Assembly (NCBI GenBank): GCA_009841605.1
Contig: VXLM01000020.1
Coordinates: 1 to 53,727 of the forward strand
From: Dehalococcoidia bacterium
Lineage (GTDB): Bacteria; Chloroflexota; Dehalococcoidia; Lucifugimonadales; VXLM01
DNA length: 53,727 nucleotides
Direction: 5' to 3'
Of the stretch, positions 52,096-53,727 are shown in pieces. Both the position numbers and the translations under genes were made by a program. Numbering within the stretch: the first letter of the stretch is position 1; every line of letters starts with the position of its first letter. The notes below the pieces were generated by a model that saw only the letters and a program-made list of their open reading frames with translations, searched no databases and was not told the DNA's origin.

Positions 52096-53637
52096 TTACG
52101 AAGTCGCGGCGTCGGGGTCAGACACGAGCGGTGGTATCCGAGTGGCTCTACCCGCTACGAGGGCGGTTGCGACTATGCCGATCGCCAGTACGAGGGCCAG
52201 GACAGCTATGGCCTGCGGATTCCCAGGAGGGGCGGGGACGCCGAACGCCGCGTTGTAGCTGGCCGCGAGGATGATGCCCGATGCGACGGCCAGCCCGAAG
52301 GCGAGTACCAGCGGGACCGCGAACAGCAGCGCGAGGTCGACGGCCAGCAGCATCCGGGTCGCGCCGAATGAGCGGAGCGCCCGGAACTCCGCCTGTCGCT
52401 GGCGGAAGAGCAGCATGACGGCGTACAGTAGCGCGACCGCGGCCATCCCTGCTGCCGTCACGGCCATCACGAACAGGTAGGGGAAGAAGACGAGTTGGTC
52501 GTCGGTGACCCCTGAGGTTAGGGCGGCCCGGGTGGTCGGATACGACTCCTCCGGCCGGTCCCGCAAGCCCTCAATAACTCGGCGCAGGGAGCCAGGTTCG
52601 CCGTCGGTGGTGATAAGCAGGATCGTGTAGTTTGTGACGGGCTGCTCGTCGACAATGAGCACCACTTCATCCAAGTCCCTATCAAACCATGGTGCCTTGA
52701 CCTGTCCCCCAACCGGGTAGGTGCCAGGAATGGACTGGTCCTTTTCATCTTCATCACTGCCTGGGAAGAATTCATTGCCGTAACTCAGTGTTACGCTCTC
52801 CACATCCGTCCGGCGCGCCAAGTTGGCCGCCAAGTAGACGTTCCCGACCATACACGGGGCATCGAGTTCCACCGAACCGCGCACGTCGTCGCAAGTCATT
52901 GTGAACGCCACAGTCTCGTATCCTTCGACCTCAAGGAAGGGTCGTTCTATCGAGACCACCCGTGTCACACCGTCGATATCTTCCATGGCGCGCACGATCG
53001 GTTCGGACGACGTGAGGGTTGGAAGGCGGGCCAGCACGTCGAATTCTCCGGTCGGAGAGGCGCGGTTGTCGATGTTCGCGTACACGGAAAACACGATGAG
53101 CAGGACGGCCACCGCCGTGGCCGACACGCCCAGCACGGCTTCAGCTCCTCCGCGATACATCCGCGATCCCGCCACCTGCGCCCGTGTCCAGTCGGCGAGC
53201 AGCCTCCCTGCAGAGGCCACCGCGACGCGGGACAGCCCCTCGAGACCGACGACGCTCAGGAGCATTCCAGCGGTAAGCAGCCACGGCGCGAGGGTTAAGT
53301 CCGCCTCGGGGGCGACGAACATGGCGGCGGGGCCGGCCACTATGCCAACCGCGGAGAGGTACGCGAGGTACGAGGGGGGCTTGCGCTCCCTTCGCAACGT
53401 TCCGACGGGATCGCGTCCGGCGCGGAAGACCATGCGGACGGCGCTCACGAGGCCGACCAAGACGACGACCAGAGACAGGACGATTGCCAGCCCGACGGGG
53501 AGGACGAGATCGCTCGCCCAGTACGAGTTCCCCGCAAGCGTGAACGTCCTCAGAGACGACATGAAAGCGGCGTAGACGACCGATCCGAGCAGTGCGCCCG
53601 CTAGCATGGGAACGGCCATGTCTGCCGCAATGACCAC
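52096..53637 (-). CDS. FtsX-like ABC transporter permease, N-terminus probably cut by the contig end
   Basis: At least 513 aa. Membrane helices occur near 10-30, 45-70, 95-150 (several) and 170-190, then an extracytoplasmic domain (195-365) and three C-terminal helices with the FtsX signature (RQRQAEFRALRSFGATRMLLAVDLALLFAVPLVLAFGL). Such permeases move lipoproteins or peptides out, or signal. GTG 53637 is only the first start codon in view; the frame stays open to base 53727, so the true beginning and the usual ATPase gene lie outside. Confidence 0.78.
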   Translation of the reverse strand: MVIAADMAVPMLAGALLGSVVYAAFMSSLRTFTLAGNSYWASDLVLPVGLAIVLSLVVVLVGLVSAVRMVFRAGRDPVGTLRRERKPPSYLAYLSAVGIVAGPAAMFVAPEADLTLAPWLLTAGMLLSVVGLEGLSRVAVASAGRLLADWTRAQVAGSRMYRGGAEAVLGVSATAVAVLLIVFSVYANIDNRASPTGEFDVLARLPTLTSSEPIVRAMEDIDGVTRVVSIERPFLEVEGYETVAFTMTCDDVRGSVELDAPCMVGNVYLAANLARRTDVESVTLSYGNEFFPGSDEDEKDQSIPGTYPVGGQVKAPWFDRDLDEVVLIVDEQPVTNYTILLITTDGEPGSLRRVIEGLRDRPEESYPTTRAALTSGVTDDQLVFFPYLFVMAVTAAGMAAVALLYAVMLLFRQRQAEFRALRSFGATRMLLAVDLALLFAVPLVLAFGLAVASGIILAASYNAAFGVPAPPGNPQAIAVLALVLAIGIVATALVAGRATRIPPLVSDPDAATS

Positions 53638-53727
53638 GGCCAGTTGTGGCGGGGGGGGGGCCCAGGATATAAGCCCCGCCGAACCACCCCGCCACCGGGA
53701 GCGGGGTGTTACACCCCCCCCCCCACC
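53638..53727. other. Low-complexity contig end
   Basis: G10 (53651-53660) and an 11-base C run (53715-53725) flank GC-rich palindromic sequence (GCCCCGCC; CGGGAGCGGGG). This looks like an assembly edge artefact, so the frame through it should not be trusted. Confidence 0.6.

Overview
The window reads as one contig from a moderately GC-rich bacterium. The gene content suggests a Chloroflexota member of the Dehalococcoidia/SAR202 type: many catabolic enzymes with sugar-acid-like substrates, paralogous DapA-like and ThDP enzymes, MFS exporters, a complex I operon without nuoEFG, groES/groEL behind a CIRCE-like operator, and frequent TTG/GTG starts preceded by strong Shine-Dalgarno (SD) sequences. 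The taxonomic placement is inference from gene content. Position 1 cuts a tRNA. The last ~90 bases contain homopolymer G/C runs that look like a poor contig end.

Layout. 1-4.4 kb: tRNA-Glu end, a 705-aa six-hairpin-like protein of unknown substrate, and a minus-strand pair of endonuclease IV and a ferritin-VIT1 fusion. 4.7-13.2 kb: a plus-strand catabolic block (HpcH-type aldolase, SMP-30 lactonase, Gfo/Idh/MocA oxidoreductase, a DUF6584-like membrane protein, a PD-(D/E)XK nuclease, three DapA-family lyases and a RidA-like protein). 13.3-15.8 kb: thioredoxin reductase-like protein, a DUF433/DUF5615 toxin-antitoxin-like pair and an SDR. 15.9-17.7 kb: an SLC13-type transporter with RCK_C domains. 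17.7-19.9 kb (minus): threonine synthase, a MoaD/ThiS-like sulfur carrier and an ArsC/Spx-like thiol protein. 20.0-22.5 kb: a frameshifted M50 protease, a nitrilase-family amidohydrolase and a cupredoxin lipoprotein. 22.8-34.9 kb: nuoABCDHIJK, a 64-aa protein, nuoLMN, NAD kinase and a Nudix hydrolase. 34.9-45.2 kb (minus): ThDP enzyme, RraA-like protein, flotillin, NfeD protease, a DUF4258-like protein, GroEL/GroES and a second ThDP enzyme. 45.4-49.2 kb: two MFS exporters and a D-2-hydroxyacid dehydrogenase. 49.3-53.7 kb (minus): sulfatase, M19 dipeptidase and an FtsX-type permease cut by the contig edge.

The most notable signal is at 17728-18093. The ArsC/Spx-like gene has an in-frame TGA exactly where the first cysteine of its CxxC motif belongs. 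After 15 bases comes a perfect 8-bp hairpin with a GUG loop, at the distance expected for a bacterial SECIS. It reads as an undeclared selenoprotein (UxxC), encoded directly after a MoaD-like carrier ending in GGC and behind threonine synthase, under one good promoter. This may be a sulfur/selenium redox relay.

Intergenic space carries several dispersed palindromic repeat families. It also holds a 130-bp MITE-like element with TA ends whose left end supplies the stop codon of the hydroxyacid dehydrogenase, and a pair of 32-bp direct repeats bracketing the DUF4258-like gene.
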